Shown here: positions 24,890 to 35,954 of the stretch, in pieces
Layout: the number at the start of each line of letters is the position of its first letter
Numbering within the stretch: the first letter of the stretch is position 1
Assembly: GCA_029204225.1 (NCBI GenBank)
Contig: CM055096.1
Location: forward strand, 71,640,349-71,704,348
DNA length: 64,000 nucleotides
DNA from: Diphasiastrum complanatum
Lineage: Eukaryota > Streptophyta > Lycopodiopsida > Lycopodiales > Lycopodiaceae
Reading direction: 5' to 3'
Translations under genes and position numbers: made by a program
Notes under the pieces: generated by a model
The model's input: the letters and a program-made list of their open reading frames with translations, nothing else
Told to the model about the DNA's origin: nothing
Database searches by the model: none

Positions 24890-25824
24890 AGGCTTATGAA
24901 GATTGGAGAACATGGAGAAGGGCTACCTTTCGTCAAAATTTTGGATTGGATCATTAGAATTCCCTTCCAAGGTGGATAGCAAGGGTTCAAGTGGGTGTAC
25001 TATCCCGGCTTCAATTTTCATGCTGCTAAGATCCATTACTCTTGGGATTCTTTGTGGTTTTATGGAGAATTGTCCTTGAAGGCCAATTTGTCATGCTTTT
25101 TTGGAGCTTTTTCTTGTGTAGATCAAATCTTTGGTAGATCTGAATTTTCCATCAAGTGTACTTTCATTTTAGGGTTCATTAATGATAAAATTAATGATGC
25201 ATGCCAGTTCTTTCCAATGATTTATGATTATAGGCTATGTTTTGGTCAAAATTGCTTGGTTTTTCATGCTTTTTGGCACAGAATAGATAGTAAGAACCAA
25301 AATCCAGCAAGATCAGACCAATTAGATGATTATAATTCTATAAACTGGTTTACATGTGTTAGAAGAAGAGTTGTATGTCATGAATTTCCACTTTATTGTG
25401 ATGAAAAAATCGGAAAATAGCCAAAGATCATCATTTTTGCTTGTTTTTTCATAAAGTTGGATAGTAGGTGACTGTAAAACACCATGCAGAGCTTGTAAAG
25501 AGGTGGACCAAAGTCTTTTAAAGCTTTCCTTGAAGTTAGAACCAAGAATCCTAGCAATTGAACTTGTAGGAAGTCAAAAAAAAGTTCAAAAATTGACCAT
25601 TTTTGGTGATTTTGGGGGATGGATCTCTCCAAATCCATAAGGAGATCATTTTGGAATTATTTATAGCATAATTAGCATCCCTTTTTACCTTCCTAGCAAG
25701 CTATCAGACCTGTGAATTGATGGCCGGTGGCTTATGCACCATCTCCATCAAGTTTGAAGCTATTTTGACTTCTACAAATCAAGAAATCTTCGTTCTCAGC
25801 CTATACTGCATCTTAGGATCAGTA
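24890..25824 (+). other. Possible leader of element H
   Basis: Lies directly after the primer site. A 141-codon open frame (24995-25420) has no gag signature (no capsid motif, no zinc knuckle), so I do not call a gene. Confidence 0.4.
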
Positions 25825-26105
25825 TGAATGCTTCATGGAAGTCTAATTGGTTGTTTAAGACTGTTGGCTAGAATGGGTGTTTGCACGTTTTTGCATAATT
25901 TTGTCTTGTGGAAATGCGCCCTACTACAGATTTTATGACACTCTGATATCGCACGTGTGAAGACTAGGTGGTAGGCTGATGTGGCAAGCATCTTGTTCAC
26001 TTGGTATCCCTCTGTACTGAGCTTTATAGCACCCAATTTGGTGTCCTATAGCCAAAGTTATGATCATTTAAAATTTTGCAATTTTGTGAGTAAAATTGGC
26101 AAAAT
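25825..26105. repeat. Segment shared with 2433-2728
   Basis: Second copy of the patch described at 2433-2728, here about 1 kb upstream of the dispersed unit rather than inside it. Confidence 0.65.
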
Positions 26106-27099
26106 TTGAAATTGTTCTGATTGCATGCCAGTCATTTCCCTAATTTGTAGTACTGCGCTGGCATGGATTAGTTGCATGCTGATTCTCAGAGTGATTTTGA
26201 CATGCATGAGGGATTTACAATTGATTTCAGTGGTCATACGCATGTGCTTTGACAGTTGGGTCACAAATCAGTGTTAATGGCTGACAAATTCTGTAAAACT
26301 GAAGTTTACGTAAAAAATTCCGTAATGACATTTGTGATTGATGTAGTGTGCTTTGCATGCCAGTTTGACATTGGGTTAGTAACATTAGAAATCGGACAAT
26401 GTTTCGATTTTTTTTATTTCGATTGCCTTTTGAACTAAAATGGTATTTTCGTCAGAATTTTTGAATTACGTAAAATAAAATAAAAATTGAGTTTTTTTTA
26501 TAAATCAAAATTTTGGTCATTTTTTCGTTATCTATAGAATCAGTTTTAGATTAGTGAATTGATTATACTGAGTTTATCAGTCAAAATTGGTCACAATATT
26601 TTTACTAAGTCTAAATTATTTTCCGATGATAGGTAAGTTAAAATTGACAGAAGGAACCGCAATGAAATTGTCGACAGGTTTTACTGTACTATCATTCTTT
26701 TAACTTTTGGAATTGAGAACTTCCAGATTAAAAGTTAAAATTTAAATTCTTTTTCTTTTTTTGTTGAATTTTAATTTGATAAAAATTTGAAGTAAGTTAC
26801 TTGTCTGATAGTTTTCTAATCGAGGTTGATCGCTAGAAATTAGTCAAGTGAATGTTTGTGCAATATACTCGTTAAATTTGATTAAAATCGTCAAACAATA
26901 TAAAATGACCAGATTGAATGAGTGGCAGTAGTATTCTCTATCTAGATAGTAAACTCGACAAGATACGGTTCAAGAATTACTGAAATCCTATTGAAGGGAT
27001 TTCCATTCATGTGATTTCATATTCTATGTTTGGATAGGTTTTGTCAATATTAACAGAGTATTGCCAAATCAGTCAATAAAAAACAAAAAACAGTCCACT
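26106..27099. other. Unassigned AT-rich DNA
   Basis: Very AT-rich, with no open frame of note and no recognised repeat partner in the window, apart from the weak start of the dispersed unit near 26980. Confidence 0.45.
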
Positions 27100-29449
27100 T
27101 TTATTGGAGAATTTGTAATAATAGAAATTACATAACTGATTTTATTTCCAGTAAAATCCTATGGTGAATTATATTCAAAAGATCAGACTAGTATGGTTTC
27201 ACATACTAGTAAATGATTTTTGATATATCAGATATTTAGCCAAGGTATATGACAGAGATGAAATTGTTTTAGACATTTTCCTATCGTAATTGGTTTTTAA
27301 ACATTTACTAATGTCATTACGTCTTCTTGGTACCTTAGTTGAAATAGATTTTCAGGGAGCTGAAAATTTCGAGGAGGGGAAGAAGGGTGGACATCAGAGG
27401 TAGTAAGTGTGATCGAAAAATGTATTTCGCAGTTAGGATTTTAGTAATCCCTGTAAATAATTGCTTAGTACTGGTTATTAATTTTCTGGGTAGAATTCAT
27501 TCAGTTGAATTCGTAACTGATATCTTTGTAACCATTGAGTAATCCGCAGTTTTGGATATTAATTGTGATGTTAGAAATAGAATCTGATACGGGGATTACA
27601 TTGGATCTGTTAGTTGACAGAAGATTTGTTGTATCAATAGGGGATTTGAGACTTATTCATTAACCAAAAAAGATCAGAATGTAATGTGAAATCACGTTAA
27701 TTCTTCTGTTTAAGTCACATAATCAAATGCGAATTTGTGGTATCCATCTGATGGGCATGCTAAACATCCACATAAATGGATTCTCCAGTGTTTGGGAACA
27801 AGAGATAATATATTATAGTGATTATAGGGCAACTAGATGATTAGTAGATCTCTAGAATATCAGATAAGCCGGTTAAGGGTATTTTGGAAGGAAAAACTGA
27901 TGGTATGGGACATCAATAATTTTGGAAAGGGAATTCTAGGACTGTAAAGATCTGATGATCAATGGTGCGTTTTAGTACCTAGTCACGATATGGGAAAAAG
28001 AAAACCATTCGATCAAATGTGGAGTATTTTGAAAAATTTTGAGATTTAATCTAGATTCCAATGTGGTATCTCATTATTTACAAAATCAGAGGCCCTCAAA
28101 TCTATTTCTCGTTTTCTTAATTAATCATTTTCTTTATAATGATTTTTTATAAGAAATCAGACTATTTATATTATTCTTTCCAACATGAACTTATTCTTCT
28201 GAAAGACTATTATGTCATATATATTACTACTTGTGGGAATATTCTTAAACCTAGAATATCTCTGGTGCATAAATGGATTTCGATAGAATAGTAACTTCTA
28301 TCACTCAGATTGAAAATATTTGAAGGAAAAGTCCTGTTTGTAATGAAGTGAATCCTTCAGTGGAAGCACTTATTACTGATTTTCTTGGATTTGGATATTT
28401 TTATATATCATCTTTCCAGTTAACTTTTATTGAAATTTATAATTTCCTTAAAAGGAGAGGTGAAGTGATGGGATAAAATTCTATTTGGGAATCTATTGGT
28501 TGCATAGCTTTTGGAAGAGAACCAGCTAGGATATAGAAATGATATTTGATTTGAAAGGAATTTCGGATAGATTCAGAGTAAGATACCTAATTGGAACTTT
28601 TCGAATGAGAGAAATTCTCTAGGGATTGTGTGGAGAATCTGAAACTAGAACATGTTTGATATTTGAATCATTATCTATAATTAGTATAGTAAAAGGCCAA
28701 AGGTTACTAATTTCATTTTGATTGGAATAGAAGTAAGTTTGATTAGAATGCAAGTCTGAGAGTTTTGTATTTGGAACAACCTAATCTTAGTTTTAGTACT
28801 AGGATCAGAGAGGGGTTGTTTGAGTGGAAGAAATTATGCTATTAAAATAAATTCGATTGAAAAACTACTAAGAGTGAATTTTATTCGTCTCAGAGATTTC
28901 TCGGATATGTTATTTACTCATGAGAAATAGAAAATATTTTGTAGCCGAGTTACAAAATCTCAATGAGATATGTGAGTAACATATGTGAATTCTGGAGGAT
29001 TCTGCCAAGTAAGAATGTATTTATATACTGAGTCATAGTGAGATTATTCTCATATGTGCACGATTAATCTTGTATGAATCTACTGTGTATTCCTAGTTAC
29101 TAAGGTTATCTGGTGCACTTAACCTAGTCGCCGAACATAAGCATATGATCAAGTATTGTTTTGACAGATACTTGCAGAGTTAACAAATCTTTGTATGGAA
29201 GATTTATGGATTAACTTATAAATGATTTGGGTAAGGACCTAAATGTGGTGTTATACTAATTCTTCACCCAGACATTTGAGATTTCTGAATCATTGCAATT
29301 AACTTGAGTAGTTGATTACTCCAGGATGAAGTTAATTGCTAGTGTGATGTGGATTCACCAGAAACTGATGGTTTTGATTTATATTGCCTGTAAGACGCAT
29401 GATTAGTGAATCATTTGGGTTCATCAGTTGAAATTATGTGCATTGGATA
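27100..29449. repeat. Dispersed AT-rich unit, right copy
   Basis: Aligns with 890-3262 and then, without interruption, with 9105-9346. It therefore contains the unoccupied insertion site (ATGAT near 29222) of the 3263-9104 element. It lacks the 2433-2728 patch. No coding content. Confidence 0.75.
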
Positions 29450-29795
29450 TACAGTATTCTTGGGATAGAGTATTCCTTAGTTAACGAAGGGACTCAGCTC
29501 ATTAGTGATTGTATCCCGGAGAGCTCAATTAGATAAAGAATCATAATGAATCCAAGAATAATAACTGAATTGATATTCAGCAGGACTTTGGGTATCTAGA
29601 TGTTATTCTGGATTGTAATCTAAAGTTTTTGTAGTTGAAGATGATTGTCATTTTGGTATGCGTTCAGTCTTTAATTACCATTTGTTTATAGAACTTGAAT
29701 CTTGCACTTCAGCTAAGGAATCATGTTTTGAGAGTATTTCTAAATCCAGTATTTTCTTAATGGAAAGATTTTTGGAATGACTCTTACTTTTCCTG
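29450..29795. other. Unassigned DNA before the helicase relic
   Basis: No coding or repeat feature recognised. Confidence 0.4.
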
Positions 29796-30432
29796 ATGCC
29801 TACTGACATGCGTTACAAAACAATTCTTACTGATGATATCATTATTATCAACGAAATGTCTATGATGACTACTCAAATGTTAAAACTTATCATACATCAA
29901 ATAAATCAAGTAAAAACAAATCCATATCGCCTGCCTTTCGAGCTGATAACTTATGCTCGATATGCCACATCTCCACATCTTTATATTGAAAAATCGCGAT
30001 TCAAATTCACTTGACTTATTCAATTCGACACTCGTCAGATGCCTTATATATTTCATTTTTAAACATGATAAGATTTAGAACGCCAACATTAGAAGAAATC
30101 AAAGATACATTGAATAAACAAATAATTTTAGAAGAACAAGTTCTTATAATGATTAGCTCTAACACGACAATAATATGCACACACAAAGAAAATGTCAAAA
30201 GATATAACAAATGTGCATTGGAAAAAAAATCTTCAAAGAGGAGAACATCATAAATATACTAGTGAAAACAAATGCATCGGAAAATCTAGAATTAAAATCA
30301 TGGATTGAAGACTCGTCAATTCATCAACTAGACCAAATTGCAAAAAATGTGAAGGTCATGGTTCTGGCGAATCTAGACAAACTGAAAAATTTGACAATAT
30401 ATTCTACATTTATAGGTATTCGCTTTGTCTGA
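29796..30432 (+). pseudogene. PIF1-like helicase relic (probable Helitron)
   Basis: Three short frames in order match the C-terminal half of PIF1-family DNA helicases, the helicase half of plant Helitron Rep/Hel. 29796-29940 has IIIINEMSMMTTQMLK, the Walker B motif with the first acidic residue (normally IIDEMSM) changed to Asn. 30050-30180 has FLNMIRFRTPTLEEI and NTTIICTHKENVKRYNK. 30290-30390 has WIEDSSIHQLDQIA and KVMVLANLDKLKN. The upstream Rep domain and Walker A are absent, and frames change between blocks. A cellular PIF1 origin is possible, but a Helitron relic is likelier in this setting. Confidence 0.65.
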
Positions 30433-30890
30433 GAGATCCATGCTTAATGTCTTGGTTGAATCGATAGCAAAAAAATCCACTACAATCTCTTTTCACGATT
30501 GCATTTGACCCTTGATAGTTGATTTTGAACCATTTCACATTAAACAAAAAATATTTACCATTTCACTGAAACACATCTCGTATATATCTTGAATAGTTCC
30601 TACATACTCAAGCTCTCCATAAGTTGGACTTTGGTCTCATGCACTACTCTGACTTTCTTGATTAAAAGATGCCATCACACCACAGTCATAAGTTCATCAT
30701 TTCATATCAACTTGTTCAATGCAATAATGACAAATATATGCCCACATTAAACTATACTTTTTATACTGCCACATATTAATTGTAATTAAGACAATAATCA
30801 ATCATTGTAGAAGTCCATTGTATTTTATATAAAAAAAACAATAGACAAACCTTCAAATCACATCCTCTTGCAAATTCTCATTCCATGTCA
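30433..30890. other. Unassigned DNA between helicase relic and copia B
   Basis: AT-rich and non-coding on both strands. Helitron 3' ends (hairpin plus CTRR) were looked for and none is convincing. Confidence 0.4.
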
Positions 30891-33640
30891 GATATGACTT
30901 GTCCCTTTGATCTTGCTTGTTGGAGTGAGTCAACCATCCATTCTATGGTGCATTGGTTGGTTAATGGCTCAACATACAACCTCCTGAAATACTTTTACTA
31001 TCATCCTTCATGGGTGCCCAGCTTGCGTCACTGTAAGATTCAATGTGAAATCCAGCTTCCTTTGAATAACACAATCCATAGTCTTTCATTTTCTGGAGAT
31101 ATTGTAGTACTCTCTTTGCCAACTTCCAATGTAATGATCATGGGTTCTGATTATATTGGCTTAGCCTGTATACTGCAAACGCTATATCAGGTCTGGTGTT
31201 GTCTGCTAAATATAACAATGATCCAATCAGCCTACGATAGGGTGTTTTGGCCATTCCTTCCTCTTCCTCGAGAGTCTGCGGACAATTTGCCTTGCTCAGT
31301 ATTGTTCCAAGTATCATGGGAGTATGCACACCTTTGCATTCGAGCATGTTTCAGTCTTCAATGATCTTTTGAGTGTACTTTTGTTGGTGAAGATACAACT
31401 TACCACCTTCAAAGTCTCTCACAATTTGCAAGCCTAGATAGATTTTAGCTTCTCCTAAGTTAGTGATCTCAAATATTTCAGAAATGTCTCTTTTGACATC
31501 TGAAATTAACTTATGTGAAGATAAGCGTGTCATCAACATAAACAACTAGAATGATTATTTCATTTTGGACATGGTTGATATAGACATTTGATTCAGCAAA
31601 TAGAGGTCTGAAGCCTATGGAACGTAGTGCTTCGTCCTTCTTTCTATACCATTGTCTCGCTGCTTGTTTGAGACCATAAATGCTTTTATTCATGTGACAT
31701 CTATATTCTAGATATTCTTGGCTTACAAAACCAAGTGGTTGGTCCATGAATAGGTCTTCTTCCAATTCTGCATGTAGGAAAGTAGTTTTCTCATCCACAA
31801 TATGGATTTTCACATCATGAGCCACTACATACGTGAATAACAAGCGAATTGATGTATGTTTGACTACTGGTGAAAAAGTATCAGTGTAGTTGATCCCATA
31901 CTTCTGTGAAAATCCTTTAGCAACTAACCTTGCCCTGTATCTGATGTTTTCTCCATCAGGACCTATTTTAATCTTGTAGATCCACTTGCACTTGACTGGT
32001 TTTCTGCCATCAGGTATAGGTGCAAGTGTCCATACATTGTTCTTATACATGGATGACATTTCGTCCTCCATTGCCTGAATCCAACGATCTTTATCTGGTC
32101 CATCTACAGCTTCCTCAAATGTTTGAGGTTCGTCAGAGAATCCACAAAATTTGATGGTTGTACTAGAAACATCCTAACCATACCTTTTTGGTGGTTTCGA
32201 ACTGGCGATTCGAGTCTGTTAGCACTCAATCTTGACCTCCTTTTGAATCTGGTAGCTCTCTTTCATCTTCTTCTTGTTTTTTTTTCTGTTGTCGTTGGTA
32301 GCTCATAATAATTTTTGAGAATTTCATAGCCGACTAGATCATTGTTTGCTATGTATTTCGTCTCATCAAACATCTTGAACAACTTTTATCTTGCCAGTTT
32401 CGGGTACATAGACACGATAATATGACGAATGCAACTGAAATCCTACCAGAAAACCTTGTTCTGTCTTTTCATCGAGTTTCTTTCTCAGCTTATCTTGTAT
32501 GTGCATATACACTGCACATCCAAATGTTTGAACATGTGCAAGATTTGGCTTCGACTTCCACCATATCTCATGAGGAGTTTTATCCGGTATTCGAGATTTC
32601 AAAATACGATTCTGAAGATAATTTGATGTAGACACTGTTTTTGCCCACAACTATTTTCGTGCTTTCACATGAGCCATCATACACCTTGCAGCTTCCATCA
32701 GTATACGATTTTTTCATTCAGCTATTCCATTGTGCTGAGGTGTGTAAGATGCAGTCTTTGTGTGCATAATACCTCGATCAGTATAGTAAGCTTTAAATTC
32801 ATTGGAAATGTACTCACCTCCACGATCTGTGCGAATTTGCTTCAGCTTATTGCCTGTCTACTTTTCAGCCCAATTCGTATACTCAACAAATTTCTCGAAA
32901 GCTTCAGATTTGGTACGAATAACATATACTACAGCGAACTTGTTGAAGTCATCAATAAACGTAATGAAGTACTTTGCATCACCCAATGACAATACTCCAC
33001 ATGGTCCACAAATATCTGAATGCACAATTTCAAGTACCTTAGTTGCTTTATAAACATCCTTACTGAAAAGTGTTCTAGTCATGTTGCCTTTAAGACAGAA
33101 TTCGCAGGTAGTTCGAATATCTCTACTTTTGATTTCGACTCCTTGAATTCTCCGACTTTTATTGGCTTGGTACAAGGCTTCCATGTTCATGTGACATAGC
33201 CTCTTGTGCCACAGTTTTGATTAACTTGTTCGAATGTTCAGGTGATATAAATTTCCTCCTCTGTTGTCTTTAACAACCAAGTTATCAGAATCTTCCTCGA
33301 ACAGTTTACAAGAGTTCTTCGTGAAGGTCACTAACATGTCTGTATCAACTATCTTAGCAACGGATAGAAGATCTTTATCAAGAGTAGGGACACAGAGAAC
33401 TTCCTCCATTTTGTTGTCTCCCTAATTCGTGTCTAGCCATAATATACAAGTTCCATCAACCATGTGTTTAGAACCATCTTTAAGTATAATGAATCTCGAA
33501 TAGTTCGTCTTCTTGTACTTAGACAAAATTTGTTTCGAGGAAAAAAAATGTGAGGTGGCTCCCAAATCAAGTACTACTTCTCGAATTGAATTAGATGAAC
33601 AACATAGATCAGTACTAACATAAGCTGTTGAATTCTTTGT
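30891..33640 (-). pseudogene. Copia B pol, broken and truncated
   Basis: From high to low coordinate: protease with LDLGATSHFF (near 33560; the usual DSGAT is DLGAT); GAG-pre-integrase HKRLCHMN and CEFCLKGN; integrase core HSDICGPCG, RTDRGGEY and QHNGIAE followed by a stop; RT KCKWIYKIK, FLHAELEEDLFMDQPLGF and VYVDDTLIF (about 31530); connection SLLYLADNTRPDIAFA (about 31210). RNase H begins (DASWAPMKDDSKS, near 31010) and is lost before its end. Stops occur near 33430, 33215, 32850 and 32650 with frame shifts between, so it is dead. Antisense open frames here are shadows. Confidence 0.85.
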
Positions 33641-34678
33641 TGTCTTGTCTTCTTCTGCCCTCGAGCATTCTGCTTTGACTTCGACATAGTTTGAATCTGA
33701 AGGTTCACTTCGATTCTGCTCCTTTTTGTTTTTTGGATTCTGATAACAGTCTACTGCTGCATGACCCCGTTTATGACAATGAATGCATTCAATCTTTGGA
33801 TTTAGCCAGCACTTTTCTTTTGTGTGACCTGATCTTCTGCATCTGTTGCAGATCTTCTTATCACCAAAATTCTTCTGTTGTTTTTCAGATTGTTATTCAT
33901 TAGTCTTAGACTCATTCTGATTAGACGACTCCCTCTTAAACTTAGACTTCTTTGAAGATTTATTCTTCTGAATAAATAGAGCATTTTCTGAATCACCATT
34001 GTCGTCATAGCATTCACGAACTTCTACTTCCTCCTTAACTCCGTCTATTTCATTTTGAAGTGTCATTGTCACATCTTTCGCCAGTAAGGTTTGAGTTGTG
34101 TGGAATGACTTGGGTAGGGCTCAAAGAAAATAACTAGGCTGCTTTTCCTTAGAAATTGTATTTTTTGCACCAAAATTCTACAAGGAAATAAACAGATCTT
34201 TAATTTTTCACACAAATGTATTCAAGTCTTTACCGTCCCACTATAGGTAAGTCAATTGGTCTTCTAAAAACATGATCTGATTACAAGATCTGAGTCTCAT
34301 CCTTGGTTTGCAATTCTTCCCAAAATCTTTTGCATTCAAAATTGATGTACGATCTAGCATTATATTGTCATGCGCTGAAGACGCAATAATTGCCATAGCT
34401 TTGTCATTTTGTAAACTCCATTCTCGAAGTTCTTTGCCAGGAGTAGCTTCTGGCTTCTCCTCAATTGGTTCTACCCATTGCCATAGACCTTCGTCCTTCA
34501 ACAAGAGTGAAGTCTTTAATTTCCAAATCAAGTAGTTTGAATCTTTTGGGTCCAAGATTGTAGTGCTTGAATATTGGTGATCGATGACATCTTTTAATTC
34601 TGAATAAGCTCCAGATAGCGGCTTACTGATGGATATACGAAGAATGTTGAGAGGGATGCGAAGATACCACTGTATCAA
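33641..34678 (-). pseudogene. Copia B gag with two zinc knuckles, broken
   Basis: N-terminal part 34241-34678: LDPKDSNYLIWKLKTSLLL and LREWSLQNDKAMAIIASS, typical copia gag. The C-terminal part has two adjacent zinc knuckles, CNRCRRSGHTKEKC and CIHCHKRGHAAVDC (about 33760-33850), both CX2CX4HX4C and intact. Two knuckles are less common than one in copia gag. A frameshift zone (34020-34240) separates the halves. Confidence 0.8.
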
Positions 34679-34690
34679 CCTTAATTCCGT

Positions 34691-34703
34691 AGCTCTGATA
34701 CCA
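34691..34703 (-). promoter_or_regulatory. Primer-binding site, tRNA-iMet, copia B
   Basis: TGGTATCAGAGCT on the minus strand, canonical, immediately inside the 5' LTR. Confidence 0.85.
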
Positions 34704-35110
34704 CAGTAAGAAAAATAGTAATTATTCTTCTGCAGAGAACACGATGCAAATTTGAATAAAACAAACTAGTATCAGTGTCTTCGATCACGATTTAATCTGA
34801 TCTATGTACTAATAGAACTGTATTAATTCTGATTGAATATGTGTGCAGAAATTATATGCGGAAGTAGGAGACGACTTAAGACAATTTAGACTATAAGAAA
34901 CTATTGACCAAAAATGAATTTTTATAACTCTGAATCTGATTCATCAATATACATCTCTTGATGTCTTATCTCGTTGTTGTGTCTCTGATTGAGTGAGTGT
35001 GTTACAACGAGTAGTGCACATGTATTTATATTGTTACTGAAAAGGTCTTTTGGCCTTTCAATGCTGTAACAGTAGATATCTAACCGTTTACGACAATTGA
35101 TATTTAAATA
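34704..35110 (-). repeat. Copia B 5' LTR, promoter-proximal half
   Basis: Carries the TATA box at 35023-35031 and ends at the primer site. The other half is 39938-40417. Removing copia C gives one LTR of about 890 bp. Confidence 0.75.
35023..35031 (-). promoter_or_regulatory. TATA box of the copia B LTR
   Basis: ATATAAATA on the minus strand. Transcription would start about 30 bp further left, around 34995. Copia C now separates it from the TTCNNGAA cluster that originally began about 110 bp upstream. Confidence 0.65.
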
Positions 35111-35942
35111 TGTGGAAAATGCAAAAATAATGCTTGGTCAAGGCCAAATCCATGTATATAGGATGATTACACATGTGTGGAGCCTGTTTCCACATGTAAA
35201 ATTAGTGTACTTGTCATGTACCATAATCATATAGGTTGTATATATGATTTAATTCAAGTTCTAGTGGCTAAAAAGGCCAAAAACTAGTTTTCTAGTCATA
35301 TGACACATGGCATCAATCTATTGATTGCATGAGCCACATTCCTAGGTTAGGTGTCACATCCCATGTGTAGAGGACAGCTCACACGTGTGTATTAAGCTGA
35401 AGTAGGCGAGTTTTGACTTCTAGAAGGTTTCTAAGTAGATCTCCATAAAGTAGAAAATTGGACCAAAAGTGCTCAAAATAGAAAGTTTGATCCAAGTGTC
35501 AATTTTGCATGTACAAACTAGATTCTAGGGAGAGTGCTAACATTTCAGATATTACTTATGAGACCAAGGTCCTACAGGAGGATCTGTTGCACAAGAGATT
35601 GGGTCATCCCAATTTCAAAGCCATGCAATCTATGGTGAAAGACGGAAAAGTTGTTGGTCTACCAAAGACACTGTCAAACGAGCTTCTACCTGATTTGAGG
35701 TTCTATCATAGTGTACTTTGTTTTTAGGTTGGAGTCCGTACTCTAATAGGTTTTCACACGTGTGAAACCAGCAAGTACATTTACCTTTATTAATGATTGT
35801 TCTTGTTAGATTTTCATGCCTAGAATTGATCTAGATTGATTTAAATCTTGTGTAGATTGATAGATCAATTGTATCTAACATCCAATCCCTCTTGTGGATC
35901 AGTTTAGGATCCATTCTTGGTCCTATTTTGCAGGTTTTCACA
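35111..35942 (+). repeat. Copia C 5' LTR with an internal coding patch
   Basis: Matches 39190-39932 except that 35510-35697 replaces about 110 bp of LTR sequence (39588-39700) with copia integrase-type coding sequence. Ends TTTTCACA at 35942. Confidence 0.88.
35510..35697 (+). pseudogene. Copia GAG-pre-integrase fragment inside the LTR
   Basis: Reads HKRLGHPNFKAMQSMVKDGK followed by VVGLPKTLS, the zinc-binding GAG-pre-integrase domain of a copia polyprotein, in the sense orientation. It resembles but does not equal the copies in A (18177) and C itself (36340). The 3' LTR lacks it, so it entered only one LTR. Confidence 0.8.
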
Positions 35943-35954
35943 TGGTATCAAGAC
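35943..35954 (+). promoter_or_regulatory. Primer-binding site, copia C
   Basis: TGGTATCAAGAC, a variant of the Met-tRNA site (TGGTATCAGAGC), directly after the LTR. Only about 6 bases separate it from protease coding (TWWIDSGAS). Confidence 0.75.

Noticed and set aside
24995-25420. 141-codon open frame after the element H primer site
   Set aside because: No gag motif, zinc knuckle or domain; composition is like the surrounding AT-rich DNA.
30885-31364. 159-codon plus-strand open frame
   Set aside because: It is antisense to the RT/RNase H of copia B, which has clear conserved motifs.
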